5,508 nt of DNA from an uncultured Lachnospiraceae bacterium (GTDB lineage Bacteria; Bacillota; Clostridia; Lachnospirales; Lachnospiraceae), in NCBI GenBank assembly GCA_948468325.1, contig CAOKHR010000176.1, positions 1 through 5,508 on the forward strand, written 5' to 3'. A model generated the notes under the pieces. That model was not told the DNA's origin. It saw nothing but the letters and a program-made list of their open reading frames with translations, and did not search any database. The position numbers and the translations under genes were made by a program. Shown piece after piece: positions 5,163 through 5,508 of the stretch (positions are counted from its first letter, which is position 1; each line of letters opens with the position of its first letter).

Positions 5163-5508
5163 AAAACCACTTATGGCGGTTTCCCCACATTTTGTTCTTT
5201 TTAATCGTCTTATATGGAGATCTTTCTCTGCCTCCTATCCTTAATTTCCTTTTAATATTATAAAAATTATCTGCCAGTTTCCAAATAAGCAAAATCAACG
5301 CTATAACTCCTGCTATACCGGAAAGTACTATAAAAACCATTTTCAAATCAATTTGAAACGTTCTTTCCCGGCTGTCTTTGCCTTTCCCGTTTTCCTGGCC
5401 TGCGGCATTTTCCGTACCGCTTTCATCCTTAAATTCAAATGTCTCTACTTTTACATCGGAAGCCATAATATCCGCTCCGCCTACCGGACGGTCTGCATAA
5501 GTATAAAG
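5161..5508 (-). CDS. C-terminal end of probable D-alanyl-D-alanine carboxypeptidase (PBP5-like, DacF/DacA type), 5' end cut
   Basis: Only the last 115 residues are visible; the frame stays open to the right edge, and the ATG at 5466 is internal rather than a start. The first residues, LYTYADRPVGGADIMASDVKV, resemble the final strands of the C-terminal beta domain of S11 carboxypeptidases (a Y..g..vG.adI.a pattern). Then come a hydrophilic linker rich in E, G, K and N (about 28-50), a hydrophobic segment MVFIVLSGIAGVIALILLIW (about 57-76) and a strongly basic tail (about 85-110). Such enzymes trim the terminal D-Ala from peptidoglycan stem peptides outside the cell and are held by a C-terminal membrane anchor; the basic tail would be cytoplasmic. 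The catalytic SxxK, SxN and KTG motifs are outside the window, so the identification rests on this tail alone. An unrelated single-pass surface protein cannot be excluded. Confidence 0.6.
   Translation of the reverse strand, partial: LYTYADRPVGGADIMASDVKVETFEFKDESGTENAAGQENGKGKDSRERTFQIDLKMVFIVLSGIAGVIALILLIWKLADNFYNIKRKLRIGGRERSPYKTIKKNKMWGNRHKWF

Overview
The window looks like chromosomal DNA from a low-GC Gram-positive bacterium (Bacillota), most likely a Clostridia/Lachnospiraceae-type gut anaerobe. The reasons are the moderately AT-rich composition, strong GGAGG-type ribosome binding sites, consensus sigma-A promoters and gene order. All genes lie on the minus strand, so transcription reads from right to left. 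Nothing on the plus strand looks like a gene.

Layout in transcription order: (1) the last 115 codons of a probable D-alanyl-D-alanine carboxypeptidase with a C-terminal membrane anchor (5508-5161), closed by an intrinsic terminator that overlaps its stop codon. (2) A sigma-A promoter with perfect consensus hexamers and a 17-base spacer (5132-5104). (3) An AbiE-type pair: an AbiEi-like winged-helix antitoxin/regulator (5060-4434), translationally coupled by a TGATG overlap to an AbiEii-like protein (4434-3541). (4) Nine bases on, with its ribosome binding site over the abiEii stop, an Orn/Lys/Arg decarboxylase-family PLP enzyme (3531-2107). (5) A second near-consensus promoter inside the decarboxylase 3' end, followed by a short dyad and then a tight cluster: a divergent guanylate kinase-like protein (2033-1446), a YaaR/DUF327 protein (1430-990) and DNA polymerase III delta' (978 to beyond the left edge).

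Groups 4-5 match the conserved Bacillus subtilis order yaaO-tmk-yaaQ-yaaR-holB-yaaT, but with a guanylate kinase-like gene where thymidylate kinase would be and no yaaQ. A PSP1-domain gene (yaaT/ricT) would be expected just beyond the left edge.

The most interesting part is the AbiE module. The AbiEii-like protein keeps the family's length and landmarks, but nearly every expected nucleotidyltransferase catalytic position appears substituted (KGG to RNH, DxD to NLE, the later Asp to Tyr, AEK to TEN, RMRD to NIGA). The frame is nevertheless intact, coupled to its regulator, and apparently drives a metabolic gene from a consensus promoter. This suggests a toxin-antitoxin pair repurposed as a regulator or partner for the decarboxylase operon. 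The kinase-like gene also seems to have lost part of its GMP-binding site. Both interpretations rest on family alignments recalled from memory.
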